From Deltaproteobacteria bacterium (GTDB lineage Bacteria; DRYD01), in contig JAPYWL010000002.1 in the NCBI GenBank assembly GCA_028276365.1, positions 36,305 to 100,304 on the forward strand: a stretch of 64,000 nucleotides of DNA, given 5' to 3'. The notes under the pieces were generated by a model. That model was not told the DNA's origin and did not search any database. It was given only the letters and a program-made list of their open reading frames with translations. A program made the translations under genes and the position numbers. Positions 47,694 through 56,213 of this stretch are shown piece after piece. Position 1 is the first letter of the stretch, and the number at the start of each line of letters is the position of its first letter.

Positions 47694-48215
47694 ATGGATA
47701 TAAATAATATAAAAAATACTAACCTACAAACTAATCTAACTATCCAAAATAGTTCAGTTAATCAGGTAAATTCACAAGCAAATCAAAATACATCAACTAA
47801 TATTCAAAGTAATCCTACTGTTAATGTCCAAGACAATTTTAATCTAAATAATACAAATAAACCAGAAATTATTAATACATCTTTAAATCTTCAAGAAATA
47901 AGTAATCAAGTATCACAATTAAGTTCAATGATAGGTAATCCATTTACACAAAACCCATTTTATCAAAATCCTATGATGCATAATAATCCATATTTAATAA
48001 ATACGGCTAATTACGATCCCAATATTACTAATGTAAATTCTGTTAACAATAGTGGTAATTTGTGGAAATACTTATTAGCAGGAGGATTAGGTTTCTTAAC
48101 AGGTGCAGCTTTATCCTCCTTAATGTTTTATTCTTATCCCCTTTATTATCCAATGTATTATTCATACTATTATAGTCCATATTGGTATAATTTTTATCCC
48201 TATATGTGGTGGTAA
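47694..48215 (+). CDS. Asn/Gln-rich protein with one membrane segment and Tyr-rich C-terminus
   Basis: 173 residues. Residues 1-120 are Asn/Gln/Ser/Thr-rich and likely disordered. Residues about 123-147 form one membrane segment with a Gly-zipper look (LLAGGLGFLTGAALSSLMF). The last 26 residues contain about 12 Tyr and 3 Trp. GGGGGGCG precedes the ATG by about 8 nt. It is the third gene of the compact cluster after the beta-helix genes (24-bp gap) and could anchor their products at the membrane. I know of no family for it. Confidence 0.75.
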   Translation: MDINNIKNTNLQTNLTIQNSSVNQVNSQANQNTSTNIQSNPTVNVQDNFNLNNTNKPEIINTSLNLQEISNQVSQLSSMIGNPFTQNPFYQNPMMHNNPYLINTANYDPNITNVNSVNNSGNLWKYLLAGGLGFLTGAALSSLMFYSYPLYYPMYYSYYYSPYWYNFYPYMWW

Positions 48216-48269
48216 TTAAAAATTTAAAAAATAATTAATTAATAATTAATTAAAAAGGAGTTTAATTTT

Positions 48270-49232
48270 ATGGAAGAATTACTAAATAAATATTTAAACA
48301 AAATTGTAGATAAAATAAAAATAAAGGAAGTATTAGTAAGAGAATTAGGTCCAAGAGAAGGCTTCCAAATGGAAAAGCAATTTGTAGATACTTCAATAAA
48401 AATAGATTTTATCAATAAATTATCAGATACGGGATTAAAATATATAGAAGTTACGTCATTTGTTAATCCTAAATGGGTTCCTAATTTAGCTGATGCTGAA
48501 GAAGTTTTAAAAAATATAAATAAAAAAGAAGGAGTTATATATGGAGCTTTAGTTCTTAATTCTAAAGGAGTCGATAGAGCTATTAATTTAGTTAAATATC
48601 TAAATACTACTATATTTGCTGATGAAAATATAAATTTAAAAAATAACAATAAAACTATAAAAGAATCTTTAAAAGAAGCGGAAGATATTATAAAAAAGTG
48701 TCAAGATAATAATATAGTATTAGAAGGTGGGATTTCTGCTGTTTGGGGATCCCCTTTAAATCAAGAAATACCTCTAAATAATATTTTAATGATATTAGAC
48801 TTTTGGGTTAAAAATGGAATAAAGAACATAATGTTAGCTGATACAACAGGTGAAGCAAATTATATAACTACTAAAGCAGTTTTAGCTATCTTAAAAGATA
48901 AATATCCACAAACCAACTTTATTATGCATTTCCATGATTCAAGAGGATTAGGACTAATTAATGTACTAGCTTCTTTAGAAGAAGGAGTTAATGTTTTTGA
49001 TAGTTCAGTAGCAGGATTAGGTGGATGCCCATTTGCACCTAATAGTGTAGGTAATATCTGTACAGAAGACCTTGTTTATTTATTAAATACATTAAATATA
49101 AAAACTAACATCAATTTAGAAAAACTAATCTCTTGTGCCTTATATATAGAAAATATTTTAAATAAAAAACTACCAGGTAGAATTAAAGATCTTTATAAAA
49201 ATCTTGAAAATTTTAATCTCCTTAAATTATAA
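48270..49232 (+). CDS. HMG-CoA lyase-family enzyme
   Basis: 320 residues, TIM barrel of the HMGL family. VRELGPREGFQMEK at the start, YIEVTSFVNPKWVPNLADAEEV, FHDSRGLGL with the metal-binding HFHD, and GLGGCPFAPNSVGNICTEDLVYLL with the catalytic-loop Cys. The canonical Arg-Asp of the first motif is Arg-Glu here. The classical reaction splits HMG-CoA to acetoacetate and acetyl-CoA (leucine breakdown); a related substrate is possible. No other leucine genes are near. The methyltransferase starts 4 bp after its stop. Confidence 0.85.
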   Translation: MEELLNKYLNKIVDKIKIKEVLVRELGPREGFQMEKQFVDTSIKIDFINKLSDTGLKYIEVTSFVNPKWVPNLADAEEVLKNINKKEGVIYGALVLNSKGVDRAINLVKYLNTTIFADENINLKNNNKTIKESLKEAEDIIKKCQDNNIVLEGGISAVWGSPLNQEIPLNNILMILDFWVKNGIKNIMLADTTGEANYITTKAVLAILKDKYPQTNFIMHFHDSRGLGLINVLASLEEGVNVFDSSVAGLGGCPFAPNSVGNICTEDLVYLLNTLNIKTNINLEKLISCALYIENILNKKLPGRIKDLYKNLENFNLLKL

Positions 49233-49236
49233 AATA

Positions 49237-49917
49237 ATGAATAATAAAATAATGAATATTTTTGATAAATATGCCAGAAATTATGACTTATGGTATGAAG
49301 AACCATTTGGAAAATCAGCTTTTAAACTTGAATTAGATTGTATAAATAAAATTTCAAATTATACTAATAAATCTATATTTTCCTATAAATCTTTAGAGCT
49401 AGGAGTAGGGAGTGCTAGATTTGCCCAAGATTTAAAAATTACCTATGGTATTGATACTTCAATAGAGCTACTAAAATTAGCTAAGAAAAGGAGAGTTTTA
49501 GGAATTCTTGGAAAAGCAGAAAATTTGCCTTTTAAAAATTCCTCATTTGACTTAGTACTTATAGTAGTTTCTATTTGTTTCTTTGAAAATCCAGAACTAG
49601 CTTTAAAACAAGTTTGGAGAATTTTAAAAGAAGATGGTAACTTAGTAATTGGGTTAATTTTATCAGAGAGTTTATGGGCTAAATTTTATAAAGAAAAAGC
49701 TAAAAAAGGACATCCTATCTATTCTAATGCTCGTTTTTATTCTTATAGTGAAATTAATTCAATGTTAATAAAAAATAATTTCAAAATTGAGAAAATATAC
49801 TCAACTCTTTTTGAGAATCCACAAGATCAAAAACCTATAGAAAATCTAGCAATAAAAGAAGGCTTTTATAAAGAGGGCGGTTTTTTCTGTATAATCTCTA
49901 AAAAATCTCATAAATAA
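49237..49917 (+). CDS. SAM-dependent class I methyltransferase (Methyltransf_11 type)
   Basis: About 226 residues. It begins MNNKIMNIFDKYARNYDLWYE. Motif I reads SLELGVGSARFAQDL, motif II region LGKAENLPFKNSSFDLVLIV, and LALKQVWRILKEDGNLVIGLI follows, the pattern of small-molecule methyltransferases near UbiE. The TTG at 49204 lies inside the previous gene; ATG 49237 (or 49252) is better and allows translational coupling with the lyase-family gene. Its end overlaps the convergent membrane-protein gene by 10 bp. Substrate unknown. Confidence 0.85.
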   Translation: MNNKIMNIFDKYARNYDLWYEEPFGKSAFKLELDCINKISNYTNKSIFSYKSLELGVGSARFAQDLKITYGIDTSIELLKLAKKRRVLGILGKAENLPFKNSSFDLVLIVVSICFFENPELALKQVWRILKEDGNLVIGLILSESLWAKFYKEKAKKGHPIYSNARFYSYSEINSMLIKNNFKIEKIYSTLFENPQDQKPIENLAIKEGFYKEGGFFCIISKKSHK

Positions 49918-50894
49918 AAAAAATAAAGATAATAATTCTTTGTAAATCTTATAAAAAATAAAGTCAAAAAAATAGCAATAAAAAATGATAATATTATCCA
50001 ATTAAGTAAGAAAAAGAAAATAAAATTAGTCATAACTATTTTTATCAAAAATAAATTCAAAATAACAAAAGGTAAATAAAAAATACTTAGCACTAATAAA
50101 TCCCAAAATATATCTACAAATAAATTCTTAAAAAACATCAAAGTATTATTATCATTTAAATCATCAAAAATATATAAAACATTATAATAAAATTCCCCAA
50201 TCTTATTAGTTTCTATTGCTTTTAAAATAATCACGGGAAACAAAAAATACCAAATTATCTGAATTATAAAAAGTAAGCTAAAAACAATAATAAATAAATA
50301 ATCTAATATCCCAAATTTTATAGTTTTAAATGTTATCAAATTTATAATCTTTAAATCATAAAATTTAGTAAATGTAAAAACAAAAAATAACATTAAAACA
50401 AGGAAAATATTAAAAACAAAGATCACATTTAAAGATAAAAAAATATAACTAAAGAATTCTTTAAAATTAAAGGATTTAAAAAAATCATTTAACAAAATTT
50501 GTAATTTATTAGATTTATTTAAATTTAAATTTAAATCATTAATATCTTGTATTTTTTTTATTTCTTTAAATTTTTCTAAAAAATCCTGATAAATAGAATC
50601 TTCATCTTCAGTTATAGAAGGATTTATAAAATATTGAATAACTTCATTTATCTTAGGTAAGATAAATCTAAAAAGATATATACTAAATGCTATTAACACA
50701 ATTAAAACCAAAATATTTAAAATTGGAAAAAATAAAAGAATCAAAAAATAAATAAAAAATATAATAGCAAAATTCGAATTAAATATAGCTATAATATCTT
50801 TAAAAGATATTTCAAAAAAAAACAAAATATCTAAAAACAAACTTTTAAAAGATAAAATCAAAAAATTAAAAATTTCCTTGAATTTACTTATCAT
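49908..50894 (-). CDS. Multi-pass membrane protein, unknown
   Basis: 328 residues, about seven hydrophobic segments, exceptionally rich in Phe, Ile and Leu. There are two blocks of membrane segments separated by a charged cytosolic stretch (about 95-135). The overall layout is like DUF4013-type membrane proteins, but no diagnostic motif is seen. It is convergent with the methyltransferase gene with a 10-bp overlap. Confidence 0.75.
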   Translation of the reverse strand: MISKFKEIFNFLILSFKSLFLDILFFFEISFKDIIAIFNSNFAIIFFIYFLILLFFPILNILVLIVLIAFSIYLFRFILPKINEVIQYFINPSITEDEDSIYQDFLEKFKEIKKIQDINDLNLNLNKSNKLQILLNDFFKSFNFKEFFSYIFLSLNVIFVFNIFLVLMLFFVFTFTKFYDLKIINLITFKTIKFGILDYLFIIVFSLLFIIQIIWYFLFPVIILKAIETNKIGEFYYNVLYIFDDLNDNNTLMFFKNLFVDIFWDLLVLSIFYLPFVILNLFLIKIVMTNFIFFFLLNWIILSFFIAIFLTLFFIRFTKNYYLYFFYL

Positions 50895-51043
50895 ATAAAA
50901 ATTATTTCTTTATATATATCATACCTCCTATTTAATAGTTTAGATTAACTAAATTAGTATTTTTTTAATATTTCTCAAAAGCATCACACTTCTTTAAATT
51001 TGTATCATTGTTTATTAAGATTTTTATAAAAGAATAATAAAAT
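50895..51043. other. Short AT-rich spacer
   Basis: No gene or clear structure seen; it separates a minus-strand membrane protein start from the glpK relic. Confidence 0.5.
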
Positions 51044-51318
51044 ATGCCCCAATATGTAATAGCTATAGATGAAAGAGCTTAAAGAGTTAGGAGCAGGTGG
51101 GGAACTTGTATTAATAATTTTTTGATACAATTTCAAGCTGCTTTATTAAACAAGCTATTTTATTAAATATGAAAATAATAAGACCAAAAATAATAGAAAC
51201 AACTGCCTTAGGGGCTGCATTAACCGCAGCTATATACACTAACTTCTGGTCTATTCAAGAATTTACCTTTAGTAGAAAAATAGATAAAATATTCTATACT
51301 TTGAATCTTAATAAATAA
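51044..51318 (+). pseudogene. glpK: Glycerol kinase relic (glpK), internally deleted
   Basis: Starts like GlpK with MPQYVIAIDERA (compare MxxYVIAIDQGT), then stops. Further on, in changing frames, come LKELGAGGELV, QFQAALLN and IIRPKIIETTALGAALTAA with FWSIQEF and IDKIFYTLNLNK, matching the C-terminal QFQADIL, RPxxxETTALGAA and GFW regions of glycerol kinase. About 400 internal codons are missing and several stops are present. It is dead. It implies the ancestor used glycerol. Confidence 0.85.
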
Positions 51319-51352
51319 AATTATAAATTACTAAATTATAATAAATAAAGTA

Positions 51353-51634
51353 TTATAAAAAATTAAGTTTTATTTGATTTTTTATAGAATTTTGCTTATA
51401 GTCATTAGGGACTATTTTTTTCTTATTTAAGTTTTTTCCAATATTATTCTCTATTTTTTTTAAAATAGTTAAAAGTGTAGTAGTTTTTAAAGATAATTCT
51501 AATACTTGTCCTACATATATATCCCTTGGTAATTTATTTTTAGGTAAATAACAGTAAGTTTTATCTTCAAACACTAGTTTTACATTTTCAGAATTTATCT
51601 CAGCAACAACAACTATATGATCTGCTCTTGACAT
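51353..51634 (-). CDS. Small protein, possibly DUF3006-like
   Basis: 93 residues. The start HIVVVAEINSENVKLVFEDKTYCYLP (split here by strands) with KLPRDIYVGQVLELSL has the pattern of DUF3006-type proteins: a beta-barrel-like stretch, then an LP-x-x-x-x-x-G-D/Q-V-L motif. The tail is Lys/Asn-rich. No strong Shine-Dalgarno. It lies between two regions of decayed genes, so it may itself be marginal, but the protein-like pattern favours a real gene. Confidence 0.5.
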   Translation of the reverse strand: MSRADHIVVVAEINSENVKLVFEDKTYCYLPKNKLPRDIYVGQVLELSLKTTTLLTILKKIENNIGKNLNKKKIVPNDYKQNSIKNQIKLNFL

Positions 51635-51936
51635 AAAATAACTTGAATTTAAATCTTTACCTAAGTATAGATTTTTAGATATCTTAATAAAGTCAATCTA
51701 CCTGATTCCTCTTTAATAGTCTAGTTTTTCTTTTATAAACTTTTCAAAATCCAACACAAGTCCAAATTCTACATACTTTAACAAGCTAATAACATATTTC
51801 GTCCCTATAAACATTTCTATAAACCTTATTAAAATCCTTTCCTTTATTTTCTTAAAATTGTAGAAATTCTATATAAAAATTCATATTTATAGAAAAATTA
51901 ATCTTTTAGAAAAACAAAACTTTTTGAAGCTTTTTG
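51635..51936. other. Intergenic stretch with a possible decayed minus-strand ORF
   Basis: About 300 bp with no intact gene. On the minus strand two short overlapping frames read like broken coding sequence: MNFYIEFLQF then NKVYRNVYRDEICY, and MFIGTKYVISLLKYVEFGLV then DFEKFIKEKLDY. I do not recognise the source. An AT-rich hairpin next to the accA stop is listed separately. Confidence 0.35.
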
Positions 51937-51938
51937 TT
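51913..51938 (-). terminator. Putative terminator after accA
   Basis: On the minus strand AACAAAA pairs with TTTTGTT around a 12-nt loop, directly after the accA stop, and is followed by TTTC. The stem is weak. Confidence 0.4.
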
Positions 51939-52905
51939 AAACTTTAATTAGATTATCAAAAATACCTATATTTCTATATTTTTGGAATCTATGTTCTTTA
52001 GGATTAGTTAAATTTAGTGATTTTTGTAAGTATAAAATAAGAGTATTTTTTATATTATTAAGAGTATATTTTAAATCTTTATGGGCTCCTTGAAGAGGTT
52101 CTTTAATAATTTCGTCTACAATATTTAAAGACAATAAATCATAAGCAGTAATTTTAAGGTTTCTAGCAGCTAATGGAGCTTTGGAAGAATCTCTATATAA
52201 AATAGAAGCAGCACCTTCTGGAGATATAACAGAATACCAAGCATTCTCTAACATTAACACAAAATTAGCTACATTTAAAGCTAAAGCCCCCCCTGAACCA
52301 CCTTCTGATAAAATTAGACTAACAACTGGTACTTCCAAATCAAATAATTTAGAAATAGCTCTTGCTATGGCTATAAATTGACCTCTTTGTTCAGCTAAAT
52401 CTCCAGGGTAAGCTCCAGGAGTATCAACTATTGTTATTAATGGTGTCCTAAAATTATTTGCTATTTCCATAATTCTAATAGCTTTATAAAATCCTTCAGG
52501 GTTTGGCATCCCATAGTTTCTTTTAATTCTTTCTTGAGTATTTTTACCTTTAGAATGTCCCAATACAAAAACAGGGTAATTTTCTAACTTTGCTAATCCT
52601 CCACTAATAGAGAAATCATTATACCCCATCCTATCTCCAAATAACTCATAAAAATCCTCAAAAATATTACTAATAATATCATCAAAAACAGGTCTATTAG
52701 GATGCCTTGATAATTGAACTCTATGATAAGGATGTAAATTAGTATATAATTCTTCTTTAATTTTTTGAGCTTTAATTTCTAAGATATTTAACTCTTCTGG
52801 ATTAGCTAATTGTCCTTTTTCTTTTAATTCCCTTAAAGCTAATATTTTTTGATCTAATTGATCTAAGAATTTTTCAATTTCATAAAGATTCCATATTTCA
52901 TCCAT
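51937..52905 (-). CDS. accA: Acetyl-CoA carboxylase carboxyltransferase subunit alpha
   Basis: 322 residues. RHPNRPVFDDIISNIFEDFYELFGDR, GHSKGKNTQERIKRNYGMPNPEGF (parts), TIVDTPGAYPG and LSEGGSGGALALN are the AccA hallmarks, with Gly-Gly oxyanion sites. It transfers CO2 from carboxybiotin to acetyl-CoA with AccD, the first step of fatty acid synthesis. accD is not adjacent. It lies 14 bp after the MTH1187-like gene; AGAGGA precedes the ATG. Confidence 0.96.
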   Translation of the reverse strand: MDEIWNLYEIEKFLDQLDQKILALRELKEKGQLANPEELNILEIKAQKIKEELYTNLHPYHRVQLSRHPNRPVFDDIISNIFEDFYELFGDRMGYNDFSISGGLAKLENYPVFVLGHSKGKNTQERIKRNYGMPNPEGFYKAIRIMEIANNFRTPLITIVDTPGAYPGDLAEQRGQFIAIARAISKLFDLEVPVVSLILSEGGSGGALALNVANFVLMLENAWYSVISPEGAASILYRDSSKAPLAARNLKITAYDLLSLNIVDEIIKEPLQGAHKDLKYTLNNIKNTLILYLQKSLNLTNPKEHRFQKYRNIGIFDNLIKV

Positions 52906-52919
52906 AAAATCCTCTTTTC

Positions 52920-53252
52920 TTATTTATTTAGTTTATTTTTTACACTATCTACTTTAGCTTTTATTCTATTTTCCCCTTGCCTTATATCCATTTTTATTAA
53001 TATACTTAATCTTGGTTCTTTATTTTCTTTTGATTTTATATAATTATTTACTTCAGTAATTGCTTTTTCTATTACTTTTAGAGAATCTTTTAAAGTAGGA
53101 GTTTCAAGGATAGTCCCCATAGCTGTTAACTCATATTTAAATCCATTTAACTTAGCTTCATTATCAATAACATTTACAGCCCTAGCTACGTATTCACTAA
53201 CACTTTCAGATCCTCCAATTGGAGTTATACTAATTAAAGAAACACAACTCAT
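52920..53252 (-). CDS. MTH1187/YkoF-family thiamine-binding protein
   Basis: 110 residues. SLISITPIGGSESVSEYVARAV, YELTAMGTILET and RLSILIKMDIRQGENRIKAKVDSVKNKL (parts) match the small ferredoxin-like MTH1187 family (old DUF77), some members of which bind thiamine or its HMP precursor. Likely a homotetramer in the cytosol. It sits between rpmF and accA; the thiamine pyrophosphokinase at 39822 gives a possible pathway link. Confidence 0.85.
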   Translation of the reverse strand: MSCVSLISITPIGGSESVSEYVARAVNVIDNEAKLNGFKYELTAMGTILETPTLKDSLKVIEKAITEVNNYIKSKENKEPRLSILIKMDIRQGENRIKAKVDSVKNKLNK

Positions 53253-53309
53253 TTTTTACTTCCTTATAAATATATATTAATTTTATTTACTCAATATATA
53301 ATTTTTTAT

Positions 53310-53561
53310 TTACTCGCTATGAGAATAATTTTTTTTGTAAAAAATAGATCTAACGTATTTTCTTGTTAATTCAGAATTAATTACTAATTTATCATCATAA
53401 TAGCCACAAAATTGGCATACAAAATGAGATAATTTAGGGTTCCCACAATTAGAACAAATTGACTTAGAATAATTAGGGTATCTATTTAAATCTATTTTTT
53501 CCGCATTATTTCTTCTATGCCTAACTCTTGAGCGAGATAATTTAAATTTAGGGTTTGCCAT
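53310..53561 (-). CDS. rpmF: Ribosomal protein bL32
   Basis: 83 residues. MANPKFKLSRSRVRHRRNN at the start, then a zinc site CSNCG ... CQFCGYY (C+ type). The C-terminal extension of about 20 residues is longer than the usual 57-65-residue L32. GGAG lies directly after a pseudoknot-forming element (53578-53616), so translation may depend on that fold. Often followed by fatty-acid genes in bacteria; here the MTH1187-like gene and accA follow. Confidence 0.93.
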   Translation of the reverse strand: MANPKFKLSRSRVRHRRNNAEKIDLNRYPNYSKSICSNCGNPKLSHFVCQFCGYYDDKLVINSELTRKYVRSIFYKKNYSHSE

Positions 53562-53577
53562 AGTTTTTATACTCTCC

Positions 53578-53616
53578 GCTGGGAAATTTATATTCCGCTA
53601 TCTACCCAGCAAGCGG
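53578..53616 (-). ncRNA. H-type pseudoknot in the rpmF leader (element A)
   Basis: Read on the minus strand: P1 CCGCT (53616-53612), one-base loop T, P2 GCTGGG (53610-53605), loop TAGAT, P1' AGCGG (53599-53595), A-rich loop AATATAAATTT, P2' CCCAGC (53583-53578). GGAG, the Shine-Dalgarno of rpmF, follows without a gap. The same layout occurs at 57110-57164 with a different but still complementary P2, which is strong evidence for RNA structure. Probably a cis-acting translational regulator. Confidence 0.65.
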
Positions 53617-53653
53617 TTCTTTATTAATATTTATTTAATTTTTTATTTAATTT

Positions 53654-54100
53654 TTATTCCTCTTGAATTATATAATCCACATGTTTGCTTCTTGAATATA
53701 GTTTTATTAATTCTTCATTTTTTTGATTATAATAATTTATATAATCATTTATAACATTTAATAAATGAGTAACAAAGTTAGTAGGTAAATGAGTTTTTCT
53801 CCAATTAAAATTATAAGCACTATAAACTAAATCTTTAACATTATCAGCATTAACCCCTAAACCAAAGTTATACAAAACCCAGAAGAATATATTATATTTA
53901 ATACCAGTAGGTACACTTTCACTTTGAATCATCTTAGAAGCAGTAGCTATAATTTCAGCAGATGAAAATTCTTTTAGTATTTTATTTTGAGCCCATTCAG
54001 GGTAATGGCTAGTTCCTCCAGAAGCATATAAAAATAACTCTTCTAAGGATAATTTTACATCTTCTTTGTATATATCATATATCAAATTGTATTTATCCAT
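53654..54100 (-). CDS. Conserved-looking hypothetical protein
   Basis: 148 residues, helical, soluble, not recognised. Features: LYASGGTSHYPEWAQNKIL near residue 27, then FFWVLYNFGLGVNADNVKDL and a Lys/Glu/Tyr-rich end. No zinc site, signal or membrane segment. It lies between rpsG and rpmF on the same strand (41 bp after rpsG), so it is probably co-transcribed with ribosomal genes. Confidence 0.7.
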   Translation of the reverse strand: MDKYNLIYDIYKEDVKLSLEELFLYASGGTSHYPEWAQNKILKEFSSAEIIATASKMIQSESVPTGIKYNIFFWVLYNFGLGVNADNVKDLVYSAYNFNWRKTHLPTNFVTHLLNVINDYINYYNQKNEELIKLYSRSKHVDYIIQEE

Positions 54101-54140
54101 AATTTTATCCTCGTTTATTAACTTATTTTATCTATACATT

Positions 54141-54608
54141 TTACCATTTAAAGTGAGCGAAAGCTCTATTAGCTTCAGCCATCCTATGAACATTTTCTCT
54201 AATTTTCATAGCCTTACCACCATTATTATAAGCCTCGATTATTTCATCAACTAATTTATCAACCATTCTAACTCCTTTAATCTCACGAGTAACTTGAAGT
54301 AACCATCTCATAGCTAAAGTCTCTGCTCTATCTTCTTCTACTTCAACGGGTACTTGATAAGTAGCCCCACCCACTCTTCTTGGTCTTACTTCATATACTG
54401 GTTTTAGGTTATCTATAGCCTTATTAAATACTTCTAAAGGATCTTTTTTGGTTTTTTCAGCTATTTTATTTAGTGCAGTATAGACTATTTTTTCAGCTAA
54501 AGCTTTTTTACCATCCCACATTAATTTATTTATAAATTTTTGTAATCTAACACTCCCATAAACACTATCAGGTTTTATTTCTCTTTTTTCAGCTCTTTTT
54601 TTTCGCAT
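54141..54608 (-). CDS. rpsG: Ribosomal protein uS7
   Basis: 155 residues, the normal length. [44 protein letters not shown]-like LAMRWLLQV and the C-terminal [13 protein letters not shown] are typical. It nucleates the 30S head on 16S rRNA. rpsL, fusA and tuf, its usual neighbours, are not adjacent. AGAGGAG precedes the ATG. Confidence 0.97.
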   Translation of the reverse strand: MRKKRAEKREIKPDSVYGSVRLQKFINKLMWDGKKALAEKIVYTALNKIAEKTKKDPLEVFNKAIDNLKPVYEVRPRRVGGATYQVPVEVEEDRAETLAMRWLLQVTREIKGVRMVDKLVDEIIEAYNNGGKAMKIRENVHRMAEANRAFAHFKW

Positions 54609-54718
54609 ATCAAAACTCCTCTCTTATTTTATTAATCTATCATTATTCTTATTCTATTTTTCTCTAAAATCCCCTTTATAAATTATCCAAACAATAATTT
54701 ATTATCTAAACAATAACT

Positions 54719-56200
54719 TTAGGTGATATCATCAATAAAATCAGAAAATCCCTTAGAAATTAATTTAATTAAATTAACTTGATAACTCCTTATCATAGAC
54801 TTAATTTTATTTATATTCTCAAGTATTTCAGGATTTAATGAAATATTAGAAAAAACATTTACTAAGTATTTATCAATTTTATTTTTATTAGCTTCCTCAA
54901 TAAGGATATTAATAGCTTTATTATAGTTAAATCCTGGTCTATAAGGTCTATCAAGTACTAAAGCATCAAATATATCTGCTACAGTTATAATCCTACTATA
55001 TAGTAGTATTTGTTTATCTTTAAGATTAAAAGGATAACCACTACCATCTAATTTCTCATGATGTAGCTGAGCTATATCTATTATTTCTTTAAAAAATGGA
55101 TATATAGGTAATAAAATATTCTTAAGTTCTTTAACATGTAGTTTTATTATTTCAAACTCCTGCGTAGTTAATTTCCCTTTTTTTTCTAAAATAGCATCAT
55201 TAACTAAAATCTTACCTATATCATGTATAGAAGCAGATTTATAAACCAAATCAATTTCATCAATAGATAAATTAATTTCTTTAGCTAAATAATAACTAAA
55301 GTAAGCTACTCTATTAGAATGATCAAATGTATATCTATCCCTACGCTCTAACACATCTACAAATAAATTAAGTAGCTCTAATATCTCCTCATTTATATTT
55401 ACAAAATACCTTAATATAAAATTAAAAATTAAAATACTTAAAACAGTTGTTAAAAATATTTCAAATTTAATCAAATTACTGTAATATAAAATAGCTACCA
55501 TAAAATAAATCCACAATATATTCATTACAAACAAAAATAAATCAAGCTTAAAGTTAGCAAATATTCGCTTTTGCTCGGATAATAAACTTAAAATGTAACT
55601 TTCTAAACTTAGTTTTCTTATGATAATATTATATATATAAAAAAGAAAATTCTTTAATGAATAAAATAAAACTATAAAAATAAATAAAAATAAATAAAAA
55701 TTATTAATAAAAGAGAAAAAAGAAAATATGAAAATTGTAATCAATAAAGAAAGATTATAAAAAATTATTTCTAAAATAATATCAGTTATTTTTTCTAAAG
55801 TTTTTTCAGTTTGAATTAAATATCCTTTATCAGCAAAAACTTTGCTTTTTCTAAAAATATTTTGTGAATACTTTTTTTTATAAACATGTTCAAAAGTAGT
55901 ATAAACCTTTATAATTAAAATAAAAAACAAAGCTACATTACCTATAAATAAGACATAATTTATATTATTAAAAATTGACATAAAGATAAAGTAAACTAAA
56001 AAAAAATTTAGTTCAAATTTTTTATTATAAATAGCATAAAGTTTAATTCTGCTTAAATAAAAAATTATAAGAATTGCTAAATCTATAAAAGCTTTCTTAA
56101 AATCAAAAAAAACCAAATTAAAGTTAAAAAATGTGAATATAAAAATAAAATAAAACCCAATTAAAAAATAATTTTTTAACTCCCAAAAAGGCTTATTCAT
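54719..56200 (-). CDS. Membrane HD-GYP domain protein (probable c-di-GMP phosphodiesterase)
   Basis: 493 residues. The first about 280 have about seven to eight hydrophobic segments (sensor part). The C-terminal about 200 form an HD-GYP domain: TFDHSNRVAYFSYYLA, SASIHDIGKI with the HD pair, LHVKELKNIL, HHEKLDGSGYPF and VADIFDALVLDRPYRP. HD-GYP enzymes hydrolyse cyclic di-GMP (or cGAMP). It could link an envelope signal to flagellar control, as fli genes are in the genome. It lies 14 bp before coaE in the reverse direction. Confidence 0.92.
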   Translation of the reverse strand: MNKPFWELKNYFLIGFYFIFIFTFFNFNLVFFDFKKAFIDLAILIIFYLSRIKLYAIYNKKFELNFFLVYFIFMSIFNNINYVLFIGNVALFFILIIKVYTTFEHVYKKKYSQNIFRKSKVFADKGYLIQTEKTLEKITDIILEIIFYNLSLLITIFIFSFFSFINNFYLFLFIFIVLFYSLKNFLFYIYNIIIRKLSLESYILSLLSEQKRIFANFKLDLFLFVMNILWIYFMVAILYYSNLIKFEIFLTTVLSILIFNFILRYFVNINEEILELLNLFVDVLERRDRYTFDHSNRVAYFSYYLAKEINLSIDEIDLVYKSASIHDIGKILVNDAILEKKGKLTTQEFEIIKLHVKELKNILLPIYPFFKEIIDIAQLHHEKLDGSGYPFNLKDKQILLYSRIITVADIFDALVLDRPYRPGFNYNKAINILIEEANKNKIDKYLVNVFSNISLNPEILENINKIKSMIRSYQVNLIKLISKGFSDFIDDIT

Positions 56201-56213
56201 AATTTATTAATTT

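Noticed and set aside
48239-48649. Minus-strand frame overlapping the HMG-CoA-lyase-family gene
   Set aside because: Antisense to a strongly conserved gene.
53578-53616. Element A as a preQ1, SAM-II, fluoride or guanidine-III riboswitch, or a simple terminator
   Set aside because: The conserved bases of those classes, as I remember them, are absent, and no U run follows the helices.
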